DNA of 64,000 nucleotides from an uncultured bacterium (GTDB taxonomy: Bacteria; Calescibacteriota; Calescibacteriia; Calescibacteriales; Calescibacteriaceae): NCBI GenBank assembly GCA_938036315.1, contig CALHPK010000009.1:200528-264527 (forward strand). Reading direction: 5' to 3'. The notes beneath the pieces are model-generated. The model was not told the origin of the DNA. It saw only the letters and a program-made list of their open reading frames with translations, and searched no databases. Shown piece by piece: positions 1 through 9,280 of this stretch (position 1 is its first letter; the number at the start of each line of letters is the position of its first letter). The position numbers and the translations under genes were made by a program.

Positions 1-121
1 CAAACTCAAAGAATTGAAATTAGAAGACAAAAATTCCCATCTCCCATCTTCTGAATAATTCAGATTCTCTTGTGCTTACTTTATCTCAAAACTCAGAAAC
101 CTCAGAGGTTAGGTCTTCTTT

Positions 122-979
122 TCAAATTTCAAAGATCTGATTCACTTTTGATTTAATGTCCTGAGGTGTCCACATTTCTCCCCTGTTCGTGATTCCCTCG
201 TTTGCTATCACATGATATGTAAAAAGCTTTGTTCCATATACAGCTATCAATGAGCCATTTATGTTACGGGAGAGATCTGAGAGCAAGAAGGCAACCACTG
301 GAGCTACGTGCTTGGGATGTAATTTCTCTTCGTCGCCTAAAGGTACACTTTTTGTCATTCTTGTTCTTGCTGTAGGAGCCACCAGATTTGCCCTTATGCC
401 ATATTTTGCAAATTCAACAGCCCAAGTTTTTGTAAGACCTATAAGACCAGCTTTTGCAGAAGCAAAGGCACACTGTCCCCAACCCCCTAATATCCCAGAA
501 ACAGAAGTCATATTAATTATCGAACCTCCTTCATTTTGCTCCACCATAACGCTTAAACACTCTTTGCCAATAAGAAATGCACCTATTAGATTCACCTTTA
601 TCACACTTTCAAAATCTTCATAGCTCATATCAAGCGTAAAGTTATCTTTCATATTCCCAGCACAATTTACAAGCCCATGAACTTTACCGAAGTTCTCAAG
701 AGCTGTTCTGACCACATTTCTTGCCCCCTCCTCTGATGTTATAGAATTGTAATCTGCCACAGCTTCATAATTTTCGTTCCTGAGCATTTCAACAACTAAA
801 TCTGCAACCGATGGATCTCGCCCTTTACCCTCCAGATCCGCCCCTATATCATTCACAACAACCTTAGCTCCAAGGCGAGCTATATATTTGCATATCTCCG
901 AACCTATCCCTCCTCCTCCTCCCGTGACTATCACAACCTTTCCATCAAGTATCTTCTCTACTTTCCCGTTGTCAGGCAT
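122..979 (-). CDS. Short-chain dehydrogenase/reductase with altered catalytic Tyr
   Basis: Classical SDR Rossmann protein of 285 residues. The NAD(P)-binding glycine motif TGGGGGIG lies near residues 19-26, followed by VNDIGADLEG, which resembles the hydroxyacyl-CoA dehydrogenase part of MFE-2-type enzymes, and the NCAG motif near 105-108. The catalytic Ser is S159 in NMTSVSG and the Lys is K176. The expected Tyr of YxxxK is Phe (F172, codon TTT from bases 464-466), so normal SDR chemistry may be lost. It stands alone on the minus strand. Substrate is unknown; a 3-hydroxyacyl-CoA or 3-oxoacyl substrate is an inference from the N-terminal similarity. Confidence 0.8.
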   Translation of the reverse strand: MPDNGKVEKILDGKVVIVTGGGGGIGSEICKYIARLGAKVVVNDIGADLEGKGRDPSVADLVVEMLRNENYEAVADYNSITSEEGARNVVRTALENFGKVHGLVNCAGNMKDNFTLDMSYEDFESVIKVNLIGAFLIGKECLSVMVEQNEGGSIINMTSVSGILGGWGQCAFASAKAGLIGLTKTWAVEFAKYGIRANLVAPTARTRMTKSVPLGDEEKLHPKHVAPVVAFLLSDLSRNINGSLIAVYGTKLFTYHVIANEGITNRGEMWTPQDIKSKVNQIFEI

Positions 980-1048
980 ATTCTGTTATTAGCGAACTTA
1001 TATTATAAAAAATTTTATCAAAAATCCACAAAATTTTTTGTGATACAA

Positions 1049-2197
1049 TTACAAATTTTCTCCATCGTGGTTCAAAAGCTTTATTAGTTTATCCCTTGCT
1101 CTTTCTATGGAGAATTCCTCTTCTGCCGTTTCCCGGGCCATCTTCCCGACAGCCTCAATATCATAATCCGAGATTATTTTTAACATTTTCAATGAAAAAA
1201 GCTCTGGAATATAGGGCTTTTCTACTACAAACCCATTTTTTCCATCCTCAAGAACTTCTGACACTCCATTGAACATAGATACCAAAACTGGAAGCCCCAT
1301 ACTCATTGATTCGGCGCAAGTTGTTGAGAATGTATTATATATGCTTGGTCTGACAAAAAGATCAGCCACAGAGAAAAAGGGTCTAAGGTCATCTTGAGGT
1401 CCAACTTCAAGTACTTCAAACGGAGAATTTTTCAAATTTCTCAATACGAATTTGTAGTATCCGAAAGGTCTTTTGCCCGCTATCAAAATCTTCACATTTT
1501 TGTTTATCTTGTAATTTTTCATGTATTGCAAAGCTTTTACAAACCATAGAAACCCCTCACGAGCAAGTTTTGTTCCAGCTGAAAACATCATAATAAAATC
1601 ATCTTTGCCAAACCCGAATCTTTCTCTCCACTCCTTCCTTATACTTCTTCTTAATTTAGGATTGTACTCCTTCAGATCCACCCAGTTTCTTATTATCTTG
1701 ACTTGGTACTTTGGTTTAAAGTACTTTTCTATCTCATTTTTTGCCATAACCGAATTTGCAACCACACATCCCACAAGACCATTATGAATAATATATCTTT
1801 CAATTTCTTCTGAGATAAATGTATACGGAGAGAATAAAGATAACTTTTTGAAAAACGGATAATATTTGAGAAGATGAAAAAAGACAGCCCTACAGGAACC
1901 TTCACCTGTAACATAAATATCGGAATCTCCTACAGGTCTCAAAAATGTTATAATTTTGTATCCTCTCTTTCGTAAATCCTTAGCTAACTTTTTTGTTGTA
2001 AGAAAATAAATGATGGGTGCAAGTGTTTTTGGTTTGTCCGGTGTTCTAAAATAATTTACCTTTATGTCAGCATCACAACTTTTCCTCGCAAAAATTTCAA
2101 CCTCATACCGCTGAGATAAAACTTTATACATATCATAAGTTATCTTCTCCATTCCACCAAATTTCCTAATCGACTCACATATGAACGCCAACTTCAT
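1049..2197 (-). CDS. Family 4 glycosyltransferase (WaaG-like)
   Basis: GT-B glycosyltransferase of 382 residues. The N-terminus has the GGMEK acceptor-side glycine loop. The C-terminal donor domain carries FSAGTKLAREG, then NTFSTTCAESMSMGLPVLVS, the E-x7-E region, with Asn at the first Glu position as in some LPS-core enzymes, then EVLEDGKNGFVV. It probably transfers a sugar to a lipid-linked or LPS-core acceptor on the cytoplasmic face of the membrane; the exact donor and acceptor cannot be read. GAAGGTG upstream of the ATG can serve as a ribosome binding site. Confidence 0.8.
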   Translation of the reverse strand: MKLAFICESIRKFGGMEKITYDMYKVLSQRYEVEIFARKSCDADIKVNYFRTPDKPKTLAPIIYFLTTKKLAKDLRKRGYKIITFLRPVGDSDIYVTGEGSCRAVFFHLLKYYPFFKKLSLFSPYTFISEEIERYIIHNGLVGCVVANSVMAKNEIEKYFKPKYQVKIIRNWVDLKEYNPKLRRSIRKEWRERFGFGKDDFIMMFSAGTKLAREGFLWFVKALQYMKNYKINKNVKILIAGKRPFGYYKFVLRNLKNSPFEVLEVGPQDDLRPFFSVADLFVRPSIYNTFSTTCAESMSMGLPVLVSMFNGVSEVLEDGKNGFVVEKPYIPELFSLKMLKIISDYDIEAVGKMARETAEEEFSIERARDKLIKLLNHDGENL

Positions 2198-2246
2198 AAC
2201 ACCTTCATAAAAATTTTTGAAAATTTTTCACTTTTGCACAAAATAC

Positions 2247-2252
2247 TAAAAT
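2247..2252 (+). promoter_or_regulatory. -10-like element of hsp20 (leaderless pattern)
   Basis: TAAAAT is separated from the hsp20 ATG at 2260 by exactly 7 bases, so transcription would begin at or next to the A of the start codon. No Shine-Dalgarno sequence can fit in between. The -35 region is weak (TTTTCA, 16 bases upstream). Confidence 0.5.
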
Positions 2253-2259
2253 TACAACT

Positions 2260-2688
2260 ATGAGCAGGGAAAGGTTTCCAAAACTTTTGTCAGAAAGCTT
2301 ATCTAGGGAAATAGAAAGGGTATTTGAGGACTTTTTCCCTACATTCTCAGAAGAAAAAGGCTTCTATCCCCACCTTGATATAGCAGAAAGCGAAAATGAA
2401 ATCGTGATAAAAGCTGATGTCCCTGGTATGACCCAAAAAGATATCTCAATCGAAATACATAATGATCAACTTATAATAAGAGGAGAGAAAAAGGAAGAAG
2501 AAGAGGTTAAGAAAAAGAATATATACATATCAGAAAGAAGATATGGCAAATTCGCAAGAAGAATAACTTTGCCTGACTACGTTGACCCTGAAAAGACAAA
2601 AGCAAAAATAAAAGATGGAGTACTTACCATAACTATACCCAAAAAAGAGGAAGTGAAACCTAAGAAAATCTCTGTCCAAATCGAGTAG
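2260..2688 (+). CDS. Small heat shock protein, Hsp20/alpha-crystallin family
   Basis: ATP-independent holdase chaperone that binds unfolding proteins. The 142-residue protein has a short N-terminal arm, then the alpha-crystallin beta-sandwich (about residues 40-130) with the typical KADVPGM strand and the GVLTITIPK motif. It ends in ISVQIE, the C-terminal I-x-I/V anchor used in oligomer assembly. The length is normal for the family. A leaderless-type -10 element precedes the ATG. A small basic reading frame follows 10 bases downstream. Confidence 0.93.
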   Translation: MSRERFPKLLSESLSREIERVFEDFFPTFSEEKGFYPHLDIAESENEIVIKADVPGMTQKDISIEIHNDQLIIRGEKKEEEEVKKKNIYISERRYGKFARRITLPDYVDPEKTKAKIKDGVLTITIPKKEEVKPKKISVQIE

Positions 2689-2698
2689 AAATAGCAAA

Positions 2699-2899
2699 AT
2701 GCCAGAAAAACAAAAAACTTCAAAAACTTTAGCAAAAAGAATAAGTATCACCAAGAATAAAAAAATAAAGTTCTGGCATTCAAATTGGAACCATTACAAA
2801 ACTGGAAAACCTTCAAACTGGAAAAGGAAAATAAGAAAACCAAGTATAATAGATAAAAAAGGAATATACAAAACTGTTCTTGAGTCCTTTATCAGATAA
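2699..2899 (+). CDS. Small, very basic hypothetical protein
   Basis: Open frame of 66 codons starting 10 bases after hsp20. The product is extremely rich in Lys and Arg, with Trp residues at WHSNWNHY and SNWKRK. I recognise no family. It could be a small nucleic-acid-binding protein co-transcribed with hsp20, or a chance open frame in A-rich DNA, since AAA and AGA codons dominate. The basic, Lys-rich character resembles the N-terminal tail of the MetE-like protein at 53236. Confidence 0.35.
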   Translation: MPEKQKTSKTLAKRISITKNKKIKFWHSNWNHYKTGKPSNWKRKIRKPSIIDKKGIYKTVLESFIR

Positions 2900-3047
2900 C
2901 AGCAGGAAGAGATAACTTATTCTCACTATCTTATTGAATTTTCACATTGAGTTTATTGTTTTTTGTGTCGTAGTTGATTTTGGCAAGCAGACTGATCAGA
3001 TTTATTCACTAGCGAAGATTAAAATTATCTTAAAGTATAAATTATCT

Positions 3048-3053
3048 TTAAAT
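3048..3053 (+). promoter_or_regulatory. -10-like element of cheW (leaderless pattern)
   Basis: TTAAAT lies 7 bases before the ATG at 3061, the same geometry as hsp20. No GGAGG-like site is present. A clear sigma-28 consensus was not seen here. Confidence 0.4.
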
Positions 3054-3060
3054 TTGATCT

Positions 3061-3573
3061 ATGAGACAGCTTGGCTCAGGCGATGTAGTAGTACCAAATG
3101 ACTTTATATGTATAAGAGTTGGAGGTGAAACATATGCAGTAGAAATCGAATCTGTTGAAGGAGTGATAAGACTAAAAGAAGAAAAATCTATTCTGCCCTC
3201 TTCATCTCCACATGTAAAGGGGATTATATCACTGCGCGGAGAGGTTATACCACTTATCGACCTCGGATTGATGTTCAGCCAGAAAGATTCAGGAGATATA
3301 ATAGGGAAGAAAGGGGTTCTTGTTAAAGTCTACCAGGATAAACCTCCGATATGCATACTAGGAGATGATGCTTTCATAATCTCCGGTGTTTCAAAACAGG
3401 CAGAATCTCAACCACCAAAAGTTGGAGTTAAATTCAGACAAGTCATAAAAGGAATAATAAGGGATGAAAAAAGCGGAGAAAATTTAATAATGATATTAAA
3501 TCCAATTAAGGTATTTGAAATCCATCAAGAACTTTCTGGAATTAGATCAAAGCGCTCTGCTCAAGAATCTTAG
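3061..3573 (+). CDS. cheW: Chemotaxis coupling protein CheW
   Basis: Scaffold protein that links chemoreceptors to the CheA kinase. The 170-residue protein is a single CheW domain. The strand FICIRVGGETYAVEIESV is typical, and the GIISLRGEVIPLIDL segment is the most diagnostic part of the family. It is a solitary gene, separated from cheA (35.3 kb) and with no receptor gene nearby. The start has a leaderless-type -10 element 7 bases upstream. A second CheW-type domain in the window forms the C-terminus of CheA. Confidence 0.9.
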   Translation: MRQLGSGDVVVPNDFICIRVGGETYAVEIESVEGVIRLKEEKSILPSSSPHVKGIISLRGEVIPLIDLGLMFSQKDSGDIIGKKGVLVKVYQDKPPICILGDDAFIISGVSKQAESQPPKVGVKFRQVIKGIIRDEKSGENLIMILNPIKVFEIHQELSGIRSKRSAQES

Positions 3574-3768
3574 AAATACTCAAAAATCCAAAAACCCACA
3601 CTCAAAAACCTATAAAAACTTATCATATTACCTCCGTAAATATGATCAATTATCCAATCACCTGACACAACCAACTTTCTATCTATTATTTAAAAATATA
3701 TAAAAATATAATATTCTAAATTTTCGTATCAGGACTCTTTTTTACTAATTTTGTATACAAAGCTAAGT

Positions 3769-6700
3769 ATGCTTCCGCTGAGACTTGAGATAGAAGGTTT
3801 CCTATCTTATGGAGATAAACAAATTATAGATTTTGACAAACTCCTTAGCACATATGTATTTATAATACAGGGGAAAACGGGAGCTGGAAAATCATCAATA
3901 CTAGATGGTATAACCTTCGCTTTATATGGAAAAATCCCCCGCTTTGGAAGAGAAAAAGTAGGAGAACTCGCTATAAACCATGGATGCAAAAGAGCAACGG
4001 TCTCACTTGAGATAGAAACAGAAGACACATCAGGCAGACAGAGAGTATACAAGATAACCAGAACTATCGAAAAGTATTCCCAAACCAAAAAAATCTCAGA
4101 ATTGGAAATAAAGTACAGATACCCTGAAGATAGCAACTGGTATAATGTCAGGGCAGGAAGTATAAACGAAAAGGAGAAAATCATAGAGGAAAAGATCATA
4201 GGGATACCATATGACATATTTATCAAAACGGTGATTCTCCCACAGGGCAGATTTGCTGAATTCCTCCTTTCAACTCCTACAGAAAGAACCTTAATTATTC
4301 TAAAACTAACTGGACTTGACGATAAAATAGAAACAATAAAAAAACATATCTCAGAAAAAATCAAAATTTGCAAGCTAGATTATGAAAAATATGAACTAAA
4401 AATTAAGGAACTAAAAGATATAACGCAAGATCTTGTAGCTAAAATCCAAGATGAAATCGACAAAATCCTACTACATCTCCATACAGAAGAAGATAAGATG
4501 CAAAAAATAGAAACAGAACTAAGACAAAAGCAAATTCTTCATAACAATATCGAAGGTCTTATCAGTCTATTAGAAAAAGCTCTGAAAATCTTAAACAATA
4601 TAGAAAGTAATAAAAAATTGATAACAAAAATCGAAGACGAACTCAAAAGAATTCATCTTGATCTTGATAAAACAAAAAATCTGAGAGACTTTCTCAGATC
4701 TTTTTTGAACAGAATCGAAAACTCTAATATAGAGCAGATTAGAACCTGCACTGATGATCTTATTCAAATACTAAATAAACTTAGAGAGATCAACACCTCA
4801 TTCATCATAGAAGCTAAAAATCTGAAAGAAAAGATACTACGTATCTTGAACATAAATAATGAAAGATCAAAAATAGAAAATGATATAAAAAAAATCGAGA
4901 AAGAATTACCAGCCATTACAATCGGGGAATCGGAACTACAAACCATCTCAAAAGCTTTGAGCACCTTGAAATCTATTCTCAGAGAGGAGGAAATGATCTT
5001 AGATGAAAAAACAAAAATTAACAATGACCTAGAAACTGCAATAAGTAAAAAATCAACATTAGAAAAGATAGTAGCAGAAAAGCGCTACGAATCTTTAAAA
5101 ATACAGGAAGAGATTAATTCCCTTGAAAAGCAGATAGAACAAGCTTCTATAGAAGATATGGCCAACTCGATTAGATCAAAATTAAAAGACGAAGATATAT
5201 GTCCTGTATGTGAAAATACTTTCAGAATCAAAGAAAAATGGAAAAGAATTATGAATGGAAAATCAATTATGGAAAAGCTCAAAAATGAATACAGAGAAAA
5301 AAGTAAAATACAAAGAGACATAGAAAACGAAATCAACTCAAAAGAAGGACAGATCAAAACATACATAGAAAGAATAAACGATCTGAAAATAAGAAAAGAT
5401 GAATTACAAAAAAAATACGATAGAATATCAACTGAAAAAGAACAAACAATAAAGATAATATCACAATATACCGAAAATTCAAAAATTGAAGCTCTCCAAA
5501 AGTTCCTTATAACAATCGAAGATCTTTTCATCGATCATAAAATCAAGGAGAATATGTTAAGCTCACTCATAGAAGAATTTGATCGATTAATCAAACTCAA
5601 AAGAAACCAAGAAACTCTCTACACAAAGCTAAAAGAAATTGAAAAACAAAATGAAGAATTCCATTCTGATATAAAAAATTCTTACATAAAACTTGGCAAC
5701 ATTCAAAACCTTCTCGACTCTTTATTCACAACCGAAATAAATAAAATATTTCAGAGATTTACCTCAGCCCTGAACCAAATATCATCAGAAATCGAATCTT
5801 ATATAAAGCTAATTCCACAGTTTGATGATGTTAAAGAGTACCTTCAAAATATCTCCGAAATCATCAATCAAATTGAACTCAATATTTCAGATGAAAAAAT
5901 TTCATCTATCAAAGATAGATTCGACTTATATTTTGAAGAAATCAAAAACTTGTGGAGAATTCCAGATTTCGAAAACATAGAAAAGCAGATCAATATAATA
6001 GAAACAAAAATACTTCAAGAAGTAGATCTCTTTGAAAGTTTTCCTAAAAATACAAAAAAAATAATCAATATTTTCTATGAGCTACGAAAACTCATAAATA
6101 ATAAAGTTAGAGACTTTGAAAATCGATTTGAGACCTTAAACGAAAATTATCAAAATTTACACCTGAGAAGAAGTAATCTGGAATCAGAAGTAAAAATAGG
6201 GATAAAAAACCTAAAAGAGCTGATTGATGCAATAGCAAAACAAAAAAGCAACATAGTTGGAGAAAATGAAATTATACCTGAAGATATAGAGAGACTATCA
6301 GACATACTCTCGAAGGCTAAAAATTCTCTGAACTCAGAAAAAGAAATTTTACTCAATACTATATCGGCAATTGAAAAGGAGAAAAATTCAATACTGAAAA
6401 AAATTGAAGAACTAAACATAGCAAAGGGGAAGAAACTATCTGAACTTGAGTTCTGTAAGGAGAAGCTTAAGGAAAAAGAAGAAGCTGAAAAAATACTTCC
6501 AAGCATAACAAAAGAAATAGAAATATTGGATACAATCCTTTCAGATTTTACAGATGCAAGAGGCAAATTAGAATTGGACTTCAGAAATTACATCACAAGT
6601 TTCATAATTGAGCAAATAGTAAGCTATGCCTCTGAAATTTTCGAGAAGTTATCCGGAGGCAGATATTCTTTTGAGCTTGTAAACAAAGAAATAAAAATAA

Positions 6701-7023
6701 GAGATTCCTATTTTAATGTTCTAAGAGAAACAAAAAGTTTAAGTGGTGGAGAAACATTCATAGCGTCTCTGTCACTATCATTAGGTCTTGCACAGTATAT
6801 GATCGGTTCGGCAAAATTCAGATGCTTCTTTATTGATGAAGGATTCGGCTCACTCGATGATGAATCAATCGAATTAGTATCGGTAGCGCTAGAAAAATTA
6901 GCATCCGAAGGTTTCAGACTCGGAATAATAACTCATGTTGACAGCATGAAAAAGCTCGACTTCTTCTCAAAAATTCACGTTGAAAAAATAAATGGGAAAT
7001 CTGTAATAAATTTACAACAATAG
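3769..7023 (+). CDS. sbcC: SbcC/Rad50-type SMC-like exonuclease subunit
   Basis: ATPase subunit of the SbcCD nuclease, which opens hairpins and processes DNA ends. The ATG at 3769 is preferred over an in-frame TTG at 3751 because conserved sequence (LRLEIEGFLSYG) begins directly after it. Walker A GKTGAGKS is at residues 35-42. Two long coiled coils flank the zinc hook CPVC (C478 and C481). The C-terminal ATPase half has the signature LSGGE at about 991 and Walker B FFIDEGFGSLDD. Length is 1084 residues. No sbcD nuclease gene is adjacent, which is unusual because the two are commonly paired. Confidence 0.95.
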   Translation: MLPLRLEIEGFLSYGDKQIIDFDKLLSTYVFIIQGKTGAGKSSILDGITFALYGKIPRFGREKVGELAINHGCKRATVSLEIETEDTSGRQRVYKITRTIEKYSQTKKISELEIKYRYPEDSNWYNVRAGSINEKEKIIEEKIIGIPYDIFIKTVILPQGRFAEFLLSTPTERTLIILKLTGLDDKIETIKKHISEKIKICKLDYEKYELKIKELKDITQDLVAKIQDEIDKILLHLHTEEDKMQKIETELRQKQILHNNIEGLISLLEKALKILNNIESNKKLITKIEDELKRIHLDLDKTKNLRDFLRSFLNRIENSNIEQIRTCTDDLIQILNKLREINTSFIIEAKNLKEKILRILNINNERSKIENDIKKIEKELPAITIGESELQTISKALSTLKSILREEEMILDEKTKINNDLETAISKKSTLEKIVAEKRYESLKIQEEINSLEKQIEQASIEDMANSIRSKLKDEDICPVCENTFRIKEKWKRIMNGKSIMEKLKNEYREKSKIQRDIENEINSKEGQIKTYIERINDLKIRKDELQKKYDRISTEKEQTIKIISQYTENSKIEALQKFLITIEDLFIDHKIKENMLSSLIEEFDRLIKLKRNQETLYTKLKEIEKQNEEFHSDIKNSYIKLGNIQNLLDSLFTTEINKIFQRFTSALNQISSEIESYIKLIPQFDDVKEYLQNISEIINQIELNISDEKISSIKDRFDLYFEEIKNLWRIPDFENIEKQINIIETKILQEVDLFESFPKNTKKIINIFYELRKLINNKVRDFENRFETLNENYQNLHLRRSNLESEVKIGIKNLKELIDAIAKQKSNIVGENEIIPEDIERLSDILSKAKNSLNSEKEILLNTISAIEKEKNSILKKIEELNIAKGKKLSELEFCKEKLKEKEEAEKILPSITKEIEILDTILSDFTDARGKLELDFRNYITSFIIEQIVSYASEIFEKLSGGRYSFELVNKEIKIRDSYFNVLRETKSLSGGETFIASLSLSLGLAQYMIGSAKFRCFFIDEGFGSLDDESIELVSVALEKLASEGFRLGIITHVDSMKKLDFFSKIHVEKINGKSVINLQQ

Positions 7024-7031
7024 CAAGAACA

Positions 7032-8393
7032 TCAAAATCTCGAGGCAAAAAACAAAGATAAAGATACGTTAAAAAACCTCCCTCTTAAAAATCTCGGAAC
7101 GAATGGATCAGGTGATATATCTGGATTTATCATCAGGTAACCCGTCAGAGATAATCCCAAGGTTTTTGATCCGCCGTCAAAATCGAAAGCCACTTGAGGT
7201 CCAAATTCATAAATTTTCTCCTGCAAGTCGTATCCTTCACCAGCCCATCTTCTCACGTAATGAAACCTCAGAGCTAAATACCAGCCTTCAAAATTTCTTA
7301 TAAACTTCACCCACAAATCATCCGAAAATGGACCGGCATGCTCCCCTGTGTAGTATTCAAGAACTCTCATGGGATACCCATGATGATCATAAAATGGTCT
7401 TATTTTATTCGTCCAGGTATATTCCGCTACAAAACCAAATTTCCTTGTTCTACCTATTAAACCAACAATCCAGGCAACATCGGTAAATGACCAAGGTATA
7501 GGTAAACATCTTTTGAGACTGACATCTTCAACCTGCCAACATGTAATTATATCATCTGCTCCATACTCAAAATAACCCCTCAGTTCATCAAAGTAGCCAA
7601 CGCCGAAGTAGTTCAGTAAATCAGAGAAATTCACAACTCCAAAAACTTCTGCCATCTGATTTGTGTCTCTGGATAACCAGTAGTCAACACACTTTCGTTT
7701 CTCCAACTCATCTAGACCCTCACACAAGGCAGTAGCATTTTCGTATTTCGCAGTGAATAGATCGATATAATTTCTCAAACTCTTCGGGGAATAACCACCC
7801 TCTCCATTAAACATTATGGTTCTTGAAGCTCCAAATTTCAGAAAATATATTTCCCAGTCGAACCTCATAGGAATTATCTTGGGATTCCGGAAAGGATGTG
7901 TTCTATCATTTACAAAAATAAGACCTGTCAGGAGATAAATACTTCCAAAACAAAAATCCCCCAAACAGGGAAGCTCCAGTTCTTTTATCTCAAATGATAC
8001 AAAATCCTGCGGAGGGATATTATGTGATATAAGTAAAGAATTATGAATTCCGGGTCCAAGCTGAATCGTATCTCTCCCACCTGATACAGAGATAAATCTA
8101 TATCTGAACTGCGAGAGGAATCTATGAAGGTATAATGATTCTCTCTCGGGAGGATATGATATAAAAGGCTCGGAGATAATTCTTGTTCCAATTTTTTCAT
8201 CGCCCAATTCAATACCCACAAGGACAGAATTCTTGAAGTTAAATCCCTTTCTTATAGAAAAACCTTCAAACTCTGGAAACAGAATTTGATCCTGTATCCC
8301 AAGTCTATCTTTGCCATTTCCTGAATAAAAAGTTACATTATTCCTCAGCTCAACGCTCACCTGCGAAATCAAGACAATAGCTATAGCTATCAT
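7032..8393 (-). CDS. Wzi-like outer-membrane beta-barrel (capsule assembly family)
   Basis: 453-residue predicted outer-membrane protein with a hydrophobic start serving as signal peptide. It is rich in alternating aromatic strands and ends in Phe (SLSLFFASRF), the usual barrel-assembly signal. The segment GRDTIQLGPGIHNSLLIS followed by NIPP matches the characteristic region of Wzi capsule-assembly barrels. Wzi proteins bind capsule polysaccharide at the cell surface. Cysteine pairs such as CLGDFC suggest periplasmic or surface disulphides. It supports a diderm envelope. It is convergent with sbcC, with 8 bases between the stop codons. Confidence 0.75.
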   Translation of the reverse strand: MIAIAIVLISQVSVELRNNVTFYSGNGKDRLGIQDQILFPEFEGFSIRKGFNFKNSVLVGIELGDEKIGTRIISEPFISYPPERESLYLHRFLSQFRYRFISVSGGRDTIQLGPGIHNSLLISHNIPPQDFVSFEIKELELPCLGDFCFGSIYLLTGLIFVNDRTHPFRNPKIIPMRFDWEIYFLKFGASRTIMFNGEGGYSPKSLRNYIDLFTAKYENATALCEGLDELEKRKCVDYWLSRDTNQMAEVFGVVNFSDLLNYFGVGYFDELRGYFEYGADDIITCWQVEDVSLKRCLPIPWSFTDVAWIVGLIGRTRKFGFVAEYTWTNKIRPFYDHHGYPMRVLEYYTGEHAGPFSDDLWVKFIRNFEGWYLALRFHYVRRWAGEGYDLQEKIYEFGPQVAFDFDGGSKTLGLSLTGYLMINPDISPDPFVPRFLRGRFFNVSLSLFFASRF

Positions 8394-8416
8394 ATTTGAA
8401 TTACTTTACTATTTAA

Positions 8417-9016
8417 TCAGAAGTTTATTTTTATAGTTTCCATCTTGGTAAAATTTTGGGGGAACACATAATCAGGTTCAAGTTTAGATATTTCAGACGG
8501 ATGGAAAAATTTTCCATCTTTTATTCTCGATATCAGATACAAATATTTAGCCCCCAGTTCATATTCATATAATGGAATGACCAAATTTCTCACCCGCTCA
8601 ACATAAATTTTACAAAAATATAAATCTGAATATTCAGCTACATAGTACACATCTTTCACACCGGTAGGTATATATATTTTAGAATTGGGAATGCCTCTTT
8701 CTTTGAGATATAGATATAGCCAATCAAAAGTCGAATACGTAAAAACGGGAATCTTCAGAGAATATGATATACCCTTGATATATGATACAAGAACTCTCAG
8801 GGATGTAAATGAACCTGGGCCAGATCCTATGACTATTTTTTTCAAATCCGCAAAATTAATTTGCGATAAGCTCAACGCTCTTCCGACAAGATCTGGCAAA
8901 ATTCTAGAAGCTGGAACCTTCCCCGCATAAGATAAAAAAATCTCTAAATTCCTCTCATCTCCCAAAGCTACAGATAGCGCCCCAGGATAGCTAAACTCTA
9001 CAAATAGATTCCCCAC
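8417..9016 (-). CDS. tsaB: TsaB-like tRNA t6A biosynthesis protein
   Basis: Pseudo-ASKHA protein that activates TsaD for N6-threonylcarbamoyl-adenosine formation at position 37 of ANN-decoding tRNAs. The 199-residue protein has the family motif GSGPGSFTSLR and a divergent, shorter C-terminal half. The start is GTG at 9016; the upstream TATAAT lies 5 bases from it, another near-leaderless arrangement. It is followed by the Wzi-like gene on the same strand (23-base gap). Confidence 0.85.
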   Translation of the reverse strand: MGNLFVEFSYPGALSVALGDERNLEIFLSYAGKVPASRILPDLVGRALSLSQINFADLKKIVIGSGPGSFTSLRVLVSYIKGISYSLKIPVFTYSTFDWLYLYLKERGIPNSKIYIPTGVKDVYYVAEYSDLYFCKIYVERVRNLVIPLYEYELGAKYLYLISRIKDGKFFHPSEISKLEPDYVFPQNFTKMETIKINF

Positions 9017-9047
9017 AAATTATTATATATATGATGAAATTTATAAG

Positions 9048-9113
9048 GATCATCAAAATCATAATTCTTCGATCATCAAAATCATAATTCTTCTATGAAA
9101 ATCACAATTCTTC
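9048..9113. repeat. Tandem duplication, 23-bp unit x2 plus a decayed third copy
   Basis: Bases 9048-9070 and 9071-9093 are identical 23-mers beginning GATCATCAAAATC. Bases 9094-9113 are a degenerate third copy sharing AAAATCA(C/T)AATTCTTC. It lies in the intergenic space between the divergent tsaB and the ArsA-like gene. Confidence 0.85.
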
Positions 9114-9222
9114 TATGCCTCTTACATCCCATAAAATTTCCCTGAAAGACAACTGACGGAACTTATTCACCAAAGCTGAGTTAGTTAATTTCATAAGGTA
9201 CAAAATTTTTACCAAATACAAA

Positions 9223-9244
9223 ACAAATACAAAACAGAAAATAC
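9223..9244. repeat. Tandem duplication, 11-bp unit x2
   Basis: CAAATACAAAA is present twice in immediate succession, in the same intergenic region as the 23-bp duplication and just upstream of the ArsA-like gene. The two repeats are unrelated in sequence. Confidence 0.7.
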
Positions 9245-9280
9245 TAAAGTTTTATCCCGAAGTGATAAATCTCACTATCT

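Noticed and set aside
1-121. Possible hairpin CTGAATAATTCAG and TCCCATC doublet at the left edge
   Set aside because: AT-rich, weak and cut by the window edge; too little to call a terminator.
261-623. 120-codon plus-strand frame opposite the SDR gene
   Set aside because: It lies wholly antisense to a well-supported SDR gene, and its product has no recognisable family features.
3807-6566. Several Ser/Phe/Ile-rich minus-strand frames opposite sbcC
   Set aside because: Lys- and Glu-rich coiled coil on one strand produces open Ser/Phe-rich frames on the other. They are shadows.
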